DNA of 64,000 nucleotides from the NCBI GenBank assembly GCA_964633355.1, contig CAZWGO010000003.1:1-64000 (forward strand). The letters run 5' to 3'. This document shows positions 8,075 through 17,280 of this stretch, piece by piece. Made by a program: the position numbers and the translations under genes. The notes under the pieces are model-generated. The model made no database searches. It saw only the letters and a list, made by a program, of their open reading frames with translations, and was not told where the DNA came from. The stretch is from Micavibrio_B sp964633355 (GTDB lineage: Bacteria > Pseudomonadota > Alphaproteobacteria > Micavibrionales > Micavibrionaceae). Numbering within the stretch: the first letter of the stretch is position 1; every line of letters begins with the position of its first letter.

Positions 8075-8449
8075 TTAACGATCCATAGGGATCAGCGCTG
8101 CCGCTACTCTTCTTCCCTCGGCGGTGAGGACATTGAAGGTTCTGCACGCCGCCCCGGTGTCCATTATTTCGATTGAAAATCCGGCTTCTTTAAATTCAAT
8201 ACGCTTTTGCGGCATAAGAAGTGCGCCGGTTTTACCGGAGCCAATGATCAAAACATCGATTTCATTTTTGAGATGGAGAAAAGATTGCGGCGACAGGTTT
8301 TCAAGGCTTGCAACTTTCCATTCATCAACCGCCATGGGCGTAATGATGACCGGATGCTCATAGTAAACGCCGCTGATTTTAAACTTTCCCGCAGCATAAC
8401 TCTGGATGATTTTCTGCCCGGCTTTTAAAAGTGGCGTTACATCCGTCAT
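8075..8449 (-). CDS. Mth938-like domain protein
   Basis: This 124-aa protein belongs to the Mth938/NDUFAF3-like family, a small alpha/beta fold that in mitochondria helps assemble complex I; its bacterial role is not established. Typical segments are DVLIIGSGKT and DTGAACRTFNVLTAEGRRVAAALI. It starts directly after secF (stop and start adjacent at 8449/8450), so it is the last gene of the yajC-secD-secF transcript, as in many Alphaproteobacteria. Confidence 0.85.
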   Translation of the reverse strand: MTDVTPLLKAGQKIIQSYAAGKFKISGVYYEHPVIITPMAVDEWKVASLENLSPQSFLHLKNEIDVLIIGSGKTGALLMPQKRIEFKEAGFSIEIMDTGAACRTFNVLTAEGRRVAAALIPMDR

Positions 8450-9391
8450 TTAAGCCGCAACAATTTCTTCGCCGCCATCATGACGCTTTTTATCGTCCGG
8501 GAACGGCAGATAAAGCAGCGCAGCGCCAGAAACGTAAATCGACGAATAGGTCCCGACGAATACACCGAACAGCATAGCGATAACAAAATCACGAATGACG
8601 GCACCGCCGAAAAGAAGAGCCACGAGCGCCAGAACGGTAGTCAGCGATGTCATCAAGGTACGAGACAAAGTCTGGTTCACCGAGAGATTAATCAATTCCT
8701 TCATGCTCATTTTTTTGAACTTACGGCGGTTCTCGCGAATACGGTCGAAAACAATTACGGTATCATTGGTGGAATAACCTGCCACCATCAACACGGCGGC
8801 AAGCGCCGTTAAATCGAATTGGAGACCGAGAAAAGAAAACAATCCGACAACAGCCAGCGTATCGTGGATCAGACAGATGATCGAGGAAACGCCGTATTGC
8901 CATTCGAAGCGCCACCAGACATAGCCGAGGATGGCAAGGATTGTCAGGCCAAACGCCCATGCGCCGCGTGCTTTCAACTCATCGCCGACTTGCGGGCCGA
9001 CAAATTCCGTGCGGCGATAATCGACTTTTTTGTCAGGGAATTCAGCATTGATCGTTTCCTGCACTTTCGTCAGCGCAGCTTGCTGGGCGACATTGCCGCC
9101 CTTTTGTTCGGGAATGCGGATCATCAAATCCGTTTTCTGGCCGAATTCCTGAATGGAAATTTGTCCCAGTTCCAGATTATCCAATTCACCGCGCATTTTA
9201 GCCAGATCGGGCATTTCCGGCACGCGCACTTCCATCATGACGCCGCCGGTAAAGTCGATCCCGTAATTCAGGCTCTTGGTCGCAAACAGCGCCAATGAGC
9301 CGATGATCATAACAATAGTGACAAAAAACGCGATATAGCGTTGTCCGACGAAGTTGAAGTTTGCGGTTTCCGCAAATTTAAAAATTCTCAT
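8450..9391 (-). CDS. secF: Protein translocase subunit SecF
   Basis: SecF forms, with SecD and YajC, the membrane complex that uses the proton motive force to help SecYEG release exported proteins. The 313-aa protein has the first membrane segment at about 20-38, the family signature GIDFTGGVMMEVR (44-56), a periplasmic P1 domain, and five further membrane segments after about residue 145 including GYSTNDTVIVFDRIRE. It follows secD with a ten-base gap and runs into the Mth938-like gene. Confidence 0.96.
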   Translation of the reverse strand: MRIFKFAETANFNFVGQRYIAFFVTIVMIIGSLALFATKSLNYGIDFTGGVMMEVRVPEMPDLAKMRGELDNLELGQISIQEFGQKTDLMIRIPEQKGGNVAQQAALTKVQETINAEFPDKKVDYRRTEFVGPQVGDELKARGAWAFGLTILAILGYVWWRFEWQYGVSSIICLIHDTLAVVGLFSFLGLQFDLTALAAVLMVAGYSTNDTVIVFDRIRENRRKFKKMSMKELINLSVNQTLSRTLMTSLTTVLALVALLFGGAVIRDFVIAMLFGVFVGTYSSIYVSGAALLYLPFPDDKKRHDGGEEIVAA

Positions 9392-9401
9392 TTTCTATCA
9401 C

Positions 9402-10949
9402 TCACATAATCGGAATTGTTTTGGCTTTAGTACGCTTTAGCCAGATCAACAGCATCATACGGGTTAGCATGATGGCAGAGAAAAGCGACGTCAGAATACC
9501 GATAGTCAGCGTCACGGCAAAACCCTTAATCGGGCCGGTACCAACCGCATATAAGATGGCGCCGGATATAAGCGCCGTCAGGTTCGAGTCGATAATCGAC
9601 GACATGGCTTTTTGATAGCCGGTATCGATGGCCGACATGACCGAGCGCCCTGCCCTGATCTCTTCTTTCATCCGTTCGAAAATAAGCACGTTGGCATCAA
9701 CCGCCTGACCGATGGTGAGAACAAGACCAGCGATACCCGGCAAGGTCAGCGTTGCGCCGATCAAGGTCATAACCGTAAACGTCAGACATAGATTGACCAC
9801 AAGAGCGACAGAAGCAAACAAGCCAAACAAGCCGTAACAAACCAGCATCAAGGCGACGACCAGAGCGAAGGCAACAAAGCTGGCGATTGCACCGGCCTTG
9901 ACCGAGTCAGAGCCGAGCGTCGGGCCGACAGAGCGTTCTTCGACTACAGTCAATGTTGTCGGCAGGGCACCGGCTCTTAAAAGCAGCGAAAGATCACTTG
10001 CCTCCTGAACCGAGAAACTACCGGAAATGATGGCCTGACCGCCGCAAATGGCGGAGTTGATATTCGGCGCGGTGATAACTTCGCCATCCAGCACAACCGC
10101 GAACGGCTTGTTGATATTTTGCGTTGTTACGTCACAAAAGCGACGCGCACCAATCGCGTTCAGTTTAAAGCTGACAACCGGAGCGCCTTCCTGAAAAGAC
10201 GGCTGCGCCTGCACGAGCATATCGCCGCTCATAATCACGCGGCGCTTGATGGCTATTTTTTGCGCGGGGTTATCATGCATCGGTAAAAGACGCGCATCGA
10301 TACCGCTGCCATCCAGATCTACCAGGTGAAAAGTCAACTTCGCCGTGCGGCCCATCAATTCCTTGATACGCTGAGGATCTTCAACACCCGGTAATTGGAC
10401 AAGAATGCGGGTATCACCCTGACGCTGGATCATCGGTTCACGCGTTCCCGTTTCATTAACGCGGCGTTCCACGATCTCAATCGATTGTGACAATGTCTGG
10501 GTACGAATGGTTTTTAAAGCGCGCTCGTCATAGATTCCCTGCAACACCAAACCATCGCGTGACACCACAAAAGTGTCATCAGTAAGGCGCAATTCCTTTT
10601 CCGCCGCTGATAAATCAGATTCAGATTTCAGTTCAACCTTAATGCCGTTTGGAATTAGCGACACATTAGCAAAGGCTATTTTCCGCTTACGCATTTCCGC
10701 GCGCAAAGCGGTCGCGCCGTCTTCTGTCTTTTGCCTGATCACACTGTCGATATCGGCTTCCAGCAAGAGATGAGATCCACCGCGCAGATCAAGACCTAGA
10801 TTAACGGCACGCGTTGGAGCCCAGGCCGGCGCATGCGCATGGAGCCAGTCCTTGGTTTTTTGATCCAGAAAGCTTGGAACCGTATAAAGAATAGAAAGGA
10901 TGCTGACCGCTACGATCAGCACCATTTTCCAGCGTGCAATATGAATCAT
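9402..10949 (-). CDS. secD: Protein translocase subunit SecD
   Basis: SecD is the larger partner of SecF. The 515-aa sequence has a membrane segment near the N-terminus (about 9-27), the signature LGLDLRGGSHLLLEAD (51-66), a large periplasmic region (about 67-340), and five C-terminal membrane segments with the conserved GQAVDANVLIFERMKEE. Its length is shorter than E. coli SecD but usual for Alphaproteobacteria. The start ATG overlaps the yajC stop by four bases (10946-10949), so the two are translationally coupled. Confidence 0.96.
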   Translation of the reverse strand: MIHIARWKMVLIVAVSILSILYTVPSFLDQKTKDWLHAHAPAWAPTRAVNLGLDLRGGSHLLLEADIDSVIRQKTEDGATALRAEMRKRKIAFANVSLIPNGIKVELKSESDLSAAEKELRLTDDTFVVSRDGLVLQGIYDERALKTIRTQTLSQSIEIVERRVNETGTREPMIQRQGDTRILVQLPGVEDPQRIKELMGRTAKLTFHLVDLDGSGIDARLLPMHDNPAQKIAIKRRVIMSGDMLVQAQPSFQEGAPVVSFKLNAIGARRFCDVTTQNINKPFAVVLDGEVITAPNINSAICGGQAIISGSFSVQEASDLSLLLRAGALPTTLTVVEERSVGPTLGSDSVKAGAIASFVAFALVVALMLVCYGLFGLFASVALVVNLCLTFTVMTLIGATLTLPGIAGLVLTIGQAVDANVLIFERMKEEIRAGRSVMSAIDTGYQKAMSSIIDSNLTALISGAILYAVGTGPIKGFAVTLTIGILTSLFSAIMLTRMMLLIWLKRTKAKTIPIM

Positions 10950-11311
10950 TTTTTATCTGTCTTTTTAGTGTCTGCTTCGTATTTACCCATGACGGAAGAC
11001 CGCAATATGGTCATTTTTATATTATTCCCGAAATCGACGATGACTTCTTTTTCGGAAGGCATGGAATCTATTTTGCCGATCGCCCCGCCTTGCGTCACAA
11101 CCGTATCGCCAACGCCCAGCTTGCCCAGCATGTCAGAATGTTCTTTATACCGTTTTTGCTGAGGACGGATTAAAAGGAAGTAGAACAGGATAACCAGAAC
11201 GACCGTGAACATGATGGTTTGCGGGAAGGCTGCGCTACCGGCGGTAGATGTTGCAGCTGGAACGGCGGCGGTTGTCGCTTCGGAAGCCGCAAAAGCAGAT
11301 TTAATTAACAT
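10946..11311 (-). CDS. yajC: Preprotein translocase subunit YajC
   Basis: YajC is a small inner-membrane protein associated with SecDF. The 121-aa protein has an alanine-rich N-terminus, one membrane segment (about 31-50), then FLLIRPQQKRYKEH and the conserved LGVGDTVVTQGGAIGKI. It is the first gene of the secDF transcript. On the minus strand a possible promoter, TTGTCT-18 bases-TATATA, lies about 50 bases upstream, and AGGA precedes the ATG. Confidence 0.95.
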   Translation of the reverse strand: MLIKSAFAASEATTAAVPAATSTAGSAAFPQTIMFTVVLVILFYFLLIRPQQKRYKEHSDMLGKLGVGDTVVTQGGAIGKIDSMPSEKEVIVDFGNNIKMTILRSSVMGKYEADTKKTDKK

Positions 11312-11423
11312 TCAATCGTCCTTAAGTGATGTTGAGATGAGGACTATATATCCTCTCTTACGCCCTAAAGACAAGGGAACAGGTCTATTTATCCTATGCA
11401 AAATCTGTGCTTATATAATGATA

Positions 11424-12242
11424 ATGAGATTTCTTCTGTTTGCCCTTTTTCTTTTACTGGCTCTGCCCGCCCATGCGGACACGCAAGTCTCTATCCGGCT
11501 GTATAAAGCCGATCCTGCGGCAAAAGAGGGTTTTACAGAAGTATATAAATGGCGGATGAACGAATCTGACGAATGGCGCCGTTTTGAATATCTGGCCGAA
11601 AGCATGAAAAAGGGCGAAAAAGAAAAAGTCAGCCCTTTTATCAATAAGCCGGATGAAATGTTGGTCATGAGCGTCAAGAATGCGAATGGTTTGACAGGTA
11701 AAGATTATTACCTTTCCAAGAACGGTTTGCTGGTTTCAACTATTTTAGCGAAAGACAAGTATTATGAAGACGTAAGAAATTTTTATAAATTTCTAAAAGA
11801 AGAAGTCACCAATCAATCCAGTTTTGAAAAATTTCCCGGTGAAGTCTATCCAATGAACTCAAAAGGTATCGTCGCCCGCTACTGGATCAACCAAAACTTA
11901 CCCAACCCTTCCTGGCTCATCGATAAACAAGACAATCTAAATTTATACGACTCTTTTATGCGTAAACTGCCGCCCATAAATGGTGAACAATTTAAATACA
12001 CAAATCCTTTCGAAGAAAAAGGCAATTTCATTCTTTTAATGAATTATCCGGAAGCGCCGGGGAAATTCGCCACGATCGGCCCGCGCGGCATCCGCATTTC
12101 AACTATCGGAAATGAAGGCCGCTACCTGATCGACGAAAAATCCTACTATAAGTATTTTTATAACCTGACCCGAGAGAACATGCGCTTGAAATTCGATGTT
12201 CAGATTAAAGACCGTGAATTGCAAGAACGTGGAAATTTTTAG
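11424..12242 (+). CDS. Secreted hypothetical protein, 272 aa
   Basis: I do not recognise the family. The first 20 residues from the ATG at 11424 form a classical signal peptide (MRFLLFALFLLLALPAHA), so a periplasmic or secreted protein is likely. An in-frame ATG at 11418 would add two residues. The longer open frame back to 11205 runs into the divergent yajC gene and is not credible. The mature part is rich in lysine, tyrosine and asparagine and has no cysteine. A TATAAT at 11414-11419 lies directly before the start with no Shine-Dalgarno sequence. The gene interrupts the usual spacing between nlpD and yajC. Confidence 0.7.
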   Translation: MRFLLFALFLLLALPAHADTQVSIRLYKADPAAKEGFTEVYKWRMNESDEWRRFEYLAESMKKGEKEKVSPFINKPDEMLVMSVKNANGLTGKDYYLSKNGLLVSTILAKDKYYEDVRNFYKFLKEEVTNQSSFEKFPGEVYPMNSKGIVARYWINQNLPNPSWLIDKQDNLNLYDSFMRKLPPINGEQFKYTNPFEEKGNFILLMNYPEAPGKFATIGPRGIRISTIGNEGRYLIDEKSYYKYFYNLTRENMRLKFDVQIKDRELQERGNF

Positions 12243-12250
12243 ATCTATGA

Positions 12251-13258
12251 TTAGATCATCCCAGCAGGATCAATCGCTTTCTTGCCTTTGCGAATTTCAA
12301 AATGGAGCTGTGGCTTATCGACGAAACCTGTCGCCCCCACTGTCCCTATCGTTTGGCCGCGCGTAATCACATCGCCTTTTTTAACCAGCATTTTTCCCAG
12401 ATGCGCATAAGCCGTCATGTATTGGTCTTTATGACGAAGCAGGATCATATTCCCGTAGCCCTTGATCTCATCTCCGACATAGACGACCTTACCGTTTTCA
12501 GCGGCGCGGACTGAATCGCCTCTAACAGCTGCGATATTGATACCATCATTATGCTGACCATCAGCCTTGTCGCCGAAATTGGAAATCACTTTACCATTGA
12601 CCGGCTTCAGGAATTTTCCGGCGCGAGGCGGCACTGGTAAATCTTTCGCGGCGCTTGCCGTTTGCAGAGGCGCGGCAGCGGGTGTTTCAGGAATTGCGTT
12701 ATTTACCGGCTGGGGCGGCATTGTCGACGCCCCAGTGACCGGCGTAGTGATCTGCGGGGGCAAATTAGACGACAGGGGGACAGATTCCACGCTCGCCGGA
12801 AGCGGCGGCGCAGACATCGCCGTATCGACCGGCATCGAAACATCGTCTGCCGTATCATAACTGCTTGGGATTTTCAGCAACTGGCCTTGCGCCAATCTAT
12901 AAGGCGGCGAGAGTTTATTAAGGGACGCCAGCTCCGTTTGCGTCGTGTTAAAAAGTCGCGACACGTTATAAAGACTGTCCGTGCTGCGCGCCCTGTAGGT
13001 TCGCGGTGCAGGCAGGCTAAGGCGCGAACCAGTCTTTAAAACGTAAGGCGGTGATAAATGATTAGCTTCGATAATGCCGCGCAGATCGAGATTATATTTT
13101 TGAGATATTTTATAAACAGTATCGGTCGGCTGCACGACGTGAACGCCCAAACTTCCGACACCCGGCGCAACGCCATAGGAATAGACCGGCGCGAGGTTTT
13201 TGGACGGGGCGCAGGAGGCCAGCAATAAAGTCAGGCAAATTGCGGCATGTTTTCTCAC
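12251..13258 (-). CDS. nlpD: NlpD-like lipoprotein with two LysM and a degenerate M23 domain
   Basis: The signal peptide ends in a lipobox (LLASC, C16), giving an outer-membrane lipoprotein. Two LysM domains (about 38-85 and 88-132) bind peptidoglycan, a proline/serine-rich linker follows, and a LytM/M23 domain covers about 215-335. Zinc-ligand motifs are altered: HNDGINIAA instead of HxGxD, and PQLHFE instead of HLHFE. It is therefore more likely an amidase activator like NlpD/EnvC than a peptidase. Its ATG overlaps the pcm stop by four bases; the serS-pcm-nlpD order is typical of the class. Confidence 0.88.
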   Translation of the reverse strand: MRKHAAICLTLLLASCAPSKNLAPVYSYGVAPGVGSLGVHVVQPTDTVYKISQKYNLDLRGIIEANHLSPPYVLKTGSRLSLPAPRTYRARSTDSLYNVSRLFNTTQTELASLNKLSPPYRLAQGQLLKIPSSYDTADDVSMPVDTAMSAPPLPASVESVPLSSNLPPQITTPVTGASTMPPQPVNNAIPETPAAAPLQTASAAKDLPVPPRAGKFLKPVNGKVISNFGDKADGQHNDGINIAAVRGDSVRAAENGKVVYVGDEIKGYGNMILLRHKDQYMTAYAHLGKMLVKKGDVITRGQTIGTVGATGFVDKPQLHFEIRKGKKAIDPAGMI

Positions 13259-13941
13259 GAGGCGACTTCCTGTAAATCTTCGCGCGTGTAAGAATTATTT
13301 TTTGGCACATCGGGGAGAAGCGGTACGAAGCGCACAGGCAGCAGATCGATCTTGGAATAAATCTCTTCGCTTTCGCGTTTATAGCGGCGCAGCGTCTGAT
13401 TCTGGCCCTGCCCGCCTATCGGTATCACCATGATGCCGCCGATTTTGAGTTGATCCAGCAGTGGTTTGGGAGGATCGCCTGCGGCAGCGGCGGTGACGAT
13501 GATGCGATCAAAAGGTGCGGCTTCGGGCCAGCCTTTCATACCGTCATCGCACCGATTGGTAATATTGCGAAGTTTCAGTTCATCAAAATGACGATGCGCG
13601 ACTTCTGCCAGAGGTTTATGGCGTTCGACCGTATAAACACGGCGGCAGAGTTTGGAGAGGATCGCCGCCTGATAACCGCAGCCTGTGCCGATTTCCAAGA
13701 CAGAATGGCGGTCATCCATCTCCAGCGCAGACGTCATATAGGCAACGACATAAGGTTGGGAGATCGTTTGACCAAGACCGATAGGAAGCGCCGTGTCTTC
13801 ATAAGCTCGGTCGCCGAAAGAATATGGCACGAAATTCTCGCGCGGTATACGTTCAATCGCACCCAGAACTTTCGTATCAATTATTCCCGCCTGACGAAGC
13901 GTCATAATCAACCGTATCTTGCGAGCGTCAGGAGCGTTCAT
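13255..13941 (-). CDS. pcm: Protein-L-isoaspartate O-methyltransferase
   Basis: It methylates isoaspartyl residues in damaged proteins with S-adenosylmethionine so that they can revert to aspartate. The 228-aa protein has the SAM-binding VLEIGTGCGYQAA (81-93), the substrate-loop GQTISQPYVVAYM (58-70), and the post-I acidic region YTVERHKPLAE. It lies four bases downstream of serS and overlaps nlpD by four bases, so the three genes are co-transcribed. Confidence 0.94.
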   Translation of the reverse strand: MNAPDARKIRLIMTLRQAGIIDTKVLGAIERIPRENFVPYSFGDRAYEDTALPIGLGQTISQPYVVAYMTSALEMDDRHSVLEIGTGCGYQAAILSKLCRRVYTVERHKPLAEVAHRHFDELKLRNITNRCDDGMKGWPEAAPFDRIIVTAAAAGDPPKPLLDQLKIGGIMVIPIGGQGQNQTLRRYKRESEEIYSKIDLLPVRFVPLLPDVPKNNSYTREDLQEVAS

Positions 13942-13945
13942 GATC

Positions 13946-15226
13946 TTACAGTTTTGGTGGAAGAATTTTCGCCAAGCCGTTCATATAAGGCTGTAAGGCT
14001 TTCGGGACGAAGATGCCGCCATCCGATGGATCGTAGTAGTTTTCCATGACAGCCACCAGCGTGCGTCCGACAGCCAGACCGGAACCGTTGAGCGTGTGAA
14101 CGAATTCGGTTTCCTTAGCACCGTTGCGTTTGAAGCGTGCTTTCATGCGGCGAGCCTGCATGTCTCCGCAATTGGAACAGCTGGAAATTTCGCGGTATTT
14201 ATTCTGGGACGGAACCCAGACTTCGATATCGTAAGTTTTACGCGCGGCAAAACCGATATCGCCAGAACATAGGACAATCGTGCGGAATGGGAGTTCAAGT
14301 TTTTTAAGGATGGCTTCGGCGCAGCCCAGCATGCGCTCATGTTCGGCTTCGGATTGTTCAGGCAGGACGATGGACACCATTTCAACTTTATAAAATTGGT
14401 GCTGGCGGATAATGCCGCGTGTATCGCGCCCGGCGGACCCCGCTTCCTGACGGAAGCACGGTGTAAAGGCCGTATAACGTTTCGGCAGCATGGTTTCGTC
14501 GAGAATAGTATCCGCGACGATATTGGTGAGCGTCACTTCCGCCGTTGGAATGAGCCAGTCACCGCGTGTCGTTTTAAACTGGTCGTCAGCGAATTTCGGC
14601 AATTGCGTCGTGCCGTACATCGTTTGATCATTCACCAATAAAGGTGGAGAGCATTCTGTGTAGCCATGTTCCAATGTATGCGTGTCTAGCATGAGTTGGG
14701 CCAGCGCGCGTTCCATTCTCGCAAGACCGCCTTTTAACAGCACGAAGCGGGAGCCGGACATTTTCGCCGCTGTATCGAAATCCATCATGCCCAAGGTTTC
14801 ACCGATATCAACATGGTCTTTGATATCGTTGATCAGTTTGGGTTCGCCGTATTTGCGGATTTCAACATTGTCATCTTCTGACGCACCGTCCGGCACATCA
14901 TCGGCCAGTTGGTTTGGAAGAGCGGATAAAATAAGCTCAAGGCCCTCGGCAGCCTGTTGTTCCGAAACTTCCAGCGCGGCGACTTGTTCCTTGATATGGG
15001 CAACTTCGGCCATCAGGGCATCGGCATCACCTTTTTGCGCTTTGATCTGACCGATCTGTTTAGAAAGCTCGTTACGCTTTTGAAGGAGAACCTGCATTTC
15101 CGTTTGAAAGGCGCGGCGTTGTTCGTCAAGGCGCAGGATATCTACGGTTTGCGAGGATAAGCCACGACGTGCCCAGTTCTTATCAAAAGCTTCGGGATTT
15201 TCGCGAATGGCGCGCAGGTCGTGCAT
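13946..15226 (-). CDS. serS: Seryl-tRNA synthetase
   Basis: A class II synthetase that charges tRNA-Ser. The 426-aa protein has the N-terminal coiled-coil tRNA-binding arm (about 30-105), then the catalytic core with motif 2 (CFRQEAGSAGRDTRGIIRQHQF) and motif 3 (LNGSGLAVGRTLVAVMENY). Length and order are normal. It is the first gene of the serS-pcm-nlpD transcript; a 77-base gap separates it from the divergent epmA. Confidence 0.97.
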   Translation of the reverse strand: MHDLRAIRENPEAFDKNWARRGLSSQTVDILRLDEQRRAFQTEMQVLLQKRNELSKQIGQIKAQKGDADALMAEVAHIKEQVAALEVSEQQAAEGLELILSALPNQLADDVPDGASEDDNVEIRKYGEPKLINDIKDHVDIGETLGMMDFDTAAKMSGSRFVLLKGGLARMERALAQLMLDTHTLEHGYTECSPPLLVNDQTMYGTTQLPKFADDQFKTTRGDWLIPTAEVTLTNIVADTILDETMLPKRYTAFTPCFRQEAGSAGRDTRGIIRQHQFYKVEMVSIVLPEQSEAEHERMLGCAEAILKKLELPFRTIVLCSGDIGFAARKTYDIEVWVPSQNKYREISSCSNCGDMQARRMKARFKRNGAKETEFVHTLNGSGLAVGRTLVAVMENYYDPSDGGIFVPKALQPYMNGLAKILPPKL

Positions 15227-15303
15227 GATAGGTCCTTGATTTGTTATTGCCGTAAGAATCTATATAAATTAGGTGTAAAGGGCAACGCCTTAAGGATGTA
15301 AAC

Positions 15304-16320
15304 ATGTGGTGGAAACCGGAGAATTTTAGGTCGAAGACGGAAAACCTGCGGGCCCGCATGGTTTTGATACGCTCTGTGCGGAAATTCTTCGAGGGGCACG
15401 ATTTTTGGGAGGTAGAGACCCCTATCCTGCAAGTCTGCCCGGTGATGGATACACATATCCTTGGTATCAAAGCGGATATCCGCGGCGTCGACAAGCAGAT
15501 CCACCGGACACGTTATCTTCATACCAGTCCAGAATTTGCGATGAAAAAATTGCTGGTCGCAGGATTGCCAAAAATATTCCAGATCTGCCATGTCTTCCGT
15601 GATGCGGAAGCTTCGAAGCGGCACAGCGTCGAATTCACTATGATCGAATGGTATCGCGCGGAAGAAAATTACAGACAGATTATGCAGGATTGTATCGATC
15701 TTTTACGGTTCTGCGCGAAGGAGCTCGCTATCAAGGCCTATTCCTACCGTGATAAAATTTGCGACCCGTTTGCGGATTGGGAGATTATTTCGGTCGATGA
15801 CGCCTTCCGGCAATATGCCGGGATCAAACTCGCCGATTATCTCGACGACCGTGACGGGTTTGAAAAGGCAATACAGGCTATCGGTATCAGGACCGCACCA
15901 GACGACGCATGGGACGATCTTTTCTTCCGCGTGATGGATGCCTTAATTGAACCTAAACTTGGCAACGGCGTCCCGACCATATTATGCGATTATCCGGTGA
16001 GCATGGCCTCCCTTGCCCGGCGCAAGCCTGAAGACCCGAGATTTGCAGAACGGTTCGAGCTGTATGTCTGCGGCGTCGAAGTCGCCAATGCTTTCGGAGA
16101 GCTGACCGATGCCGCCGAGCAGGAAGCAAGGTTTGCAGAAGAACTGGCTTTAAAAGAACAACTTTACGGCGATAAATATCCGGTCGATCAAGATTTCCTC
16201 GAGGCGCTTAAATTCGGCATGCCGGAAAGTTCAGGCATAGCGCTCGGCATTGACCGTCTGGTGATGCTTGCCGTTGGGACGAATGATATTGATCAGGTTT
16301 TATGGACGCCAAAACCTTAA
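15304..16320 (+). CDS. epmA: Elongation factor P beta-lysine ligase EpmA (GenX/PoxA)
   Basis: This is a paralogue of class II lysyl-tRNA synthetase lacking the anticodon-binding domain; in E. coli EpmA attaches (R)-beta-lysine to elongation factor P. The 338-aa protein starts MWWKPENFRSKTENLRARM, typical for the family, and has motif 2 (FQICHVFRDAEASKRHSVEFTMIEWY) and motif 3 (SSGIALGIDRLVMLAVG). AAGGA lies seven bases before the ATG. EpmB and efp are not in this window, so whether the substrate is lysine or beta-lysine is unknown. It overlaps the convergent gene by four bases. Confidence 0.93.
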   Translation: MWWKPENFRSKTENLRARMVLIRSVRKFFEGHDFWEVETPILQVCPVMDTHILGIKADIRGVDKQIHRTRYLHTSPEFAMKKLLVAGLPKIFQICHVFRDAEASKRHSVEFTMIEWYRAEENYRQIMQDCIDLLRFCAKELAIKAYSYRDKICDPFADWEIISVDDAFRQYAGIKLADYLDDRDGFEKAIQAIGIRTAPDDAWDDLFFRVMDALIEPKLGNGVPTILCDYPVSMASLARRKPEDPRFAERFELYVCGVEVANAFGELTDAAEQEARFAEELALKEQLYGDKYPVDQDFLEALKFGMPESSGIALGIDRLVMLAVGTNDIDQVLWTPKP

Positions 16321-17126
16321 ATCGGTGAAAATTCCTGCCCTTCGCCTTTACTAGTAAAGACAATATTGGGACCAAGCATCTTTAATTTATCTCTAAAGGC
16401 AATAACATTTTCATAGGTACGGTTACGAATCCATTGCCTTTCAGTCATATCAACTGGTATTTTCTCCTCTGGCAGCGGGAAAGGCTTCAAATCTATATAT
16501 TCACGAGAAAAACCATCCTCTTCTTGAAAAGAAGTCATTGAAATTTGTAGTCGCGCCCATGACTTATAAAAAGAAGCATCCACTTTTCCGATATTATCCA
16601 GTGAAAGATAAGTAAGCATCCTGCCAAAGTCTGCATCATCTAGGCCGCTCACTAATTTTACAAAACTTCCATTGTCTACGCACACATCTAGCCTTGAGAA
16701 TGTTTCGTCTAAACTGGATTTTTTTTGCCGTGAGAACTTTGCCCCTCCACGCAAATGAATTGTGACTTCCTGACCAAAGCTTTCCGCATCCGCATATTTC
16801 AAAGCTGTAATATGATTTTCGTTAATCCAAAGCTCGCTGTAACCTACTTGATCATGTTCAATTCTGGGGAATTTAGTTAGGATTTGTCCCGACCTTGACA
16901 CATCAGCAACAGCCTTATTGAATTTCTCATGTAATTCTTGAGAAGGATTTTGCCCCGTCCGATCAGAACTGGCTGTTTTATCTTCAGACATGATAAAAAC
17001 ATTCCCGTAAACGGTGCTTAATTCTATACGGCGCCAAGACAGGCCCATAGCAGATATGTCGGAAGCATTCACTTCATTAAAAATTACTGTCGCTGCCTGA
17101 GGTATCTCCAAAGCAATTTTACTCAT
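16317..17126 (-). CDS. Hypothetical protein, 269 aa
   Basis: I do not recognise this protein. It is soluble, without signal peptide or membrane segments, acidic and of mixed composition, with a conserved-looking central block (HDQVGYSELWINENHITALKY) and a basic segment SRQKKSS. AGGA lies seven bases before the ATG at 17126, which supports the start. The stop overlaps that of epmA by four bases on the opposite strand. Nothing around it suggests a role. Confidence 0.6.
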   Translation of the reverse strand: MSKIALEIPQAATVIFNEVNASDISAMGLSWRRIELSTVYGNVFIMSEDKTASSDRTGQNPSQELHEKFNKAVADVSRSGQILTKFPRIEHDQVGYSELWINENHITALKYADAESFGQEVTIHLRGGAKFSRQKKSSLDETFSRLDVCVDNGSFVKLVSGLDDADFGRMLTYLSLDNIGKVDASFYKSWARLQISMTSFQEEDGFSREYIDLKPFPLPEEKIPVDMTERQWIRNRTYENVIAFRDKLKMLGPNIVFTSKGEGQEFSPI

Positions 17127-17241
17127 AATTCATCCTGTTTATTTATTTCATTAATTATGAATATGACTATCCCAATGATATAAAATTTGCAAATTTAGAA
17201 GGCTCAATACTATCCACAGTCAATTTCATTTATCATAATGA

Positions 17242-17269
17242 TTGACAGGATTAAGCATTCCAATTTAAT
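17242..17269 (+). promoter_or_regulatory. Sigma70-like promoter before the GNAT gene
   Basis: TTGACA (17242-17247), a 16-base spacer and TTTAAT (17264-17269) lie eleven bases before the ATG at 17281, leaving a leader of only a few bases and no Shine-Dalgarno sequence. Confidence 0.5.
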
Positions 17270-17280
17270 GCTTTAAACAT

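Noticed and set aside
11205..11417. Upstream extension of the secreted 272-aa protein
   Set aside because: It runs into yajC on the other strand and puts the signal peptide in the middle of the protein.
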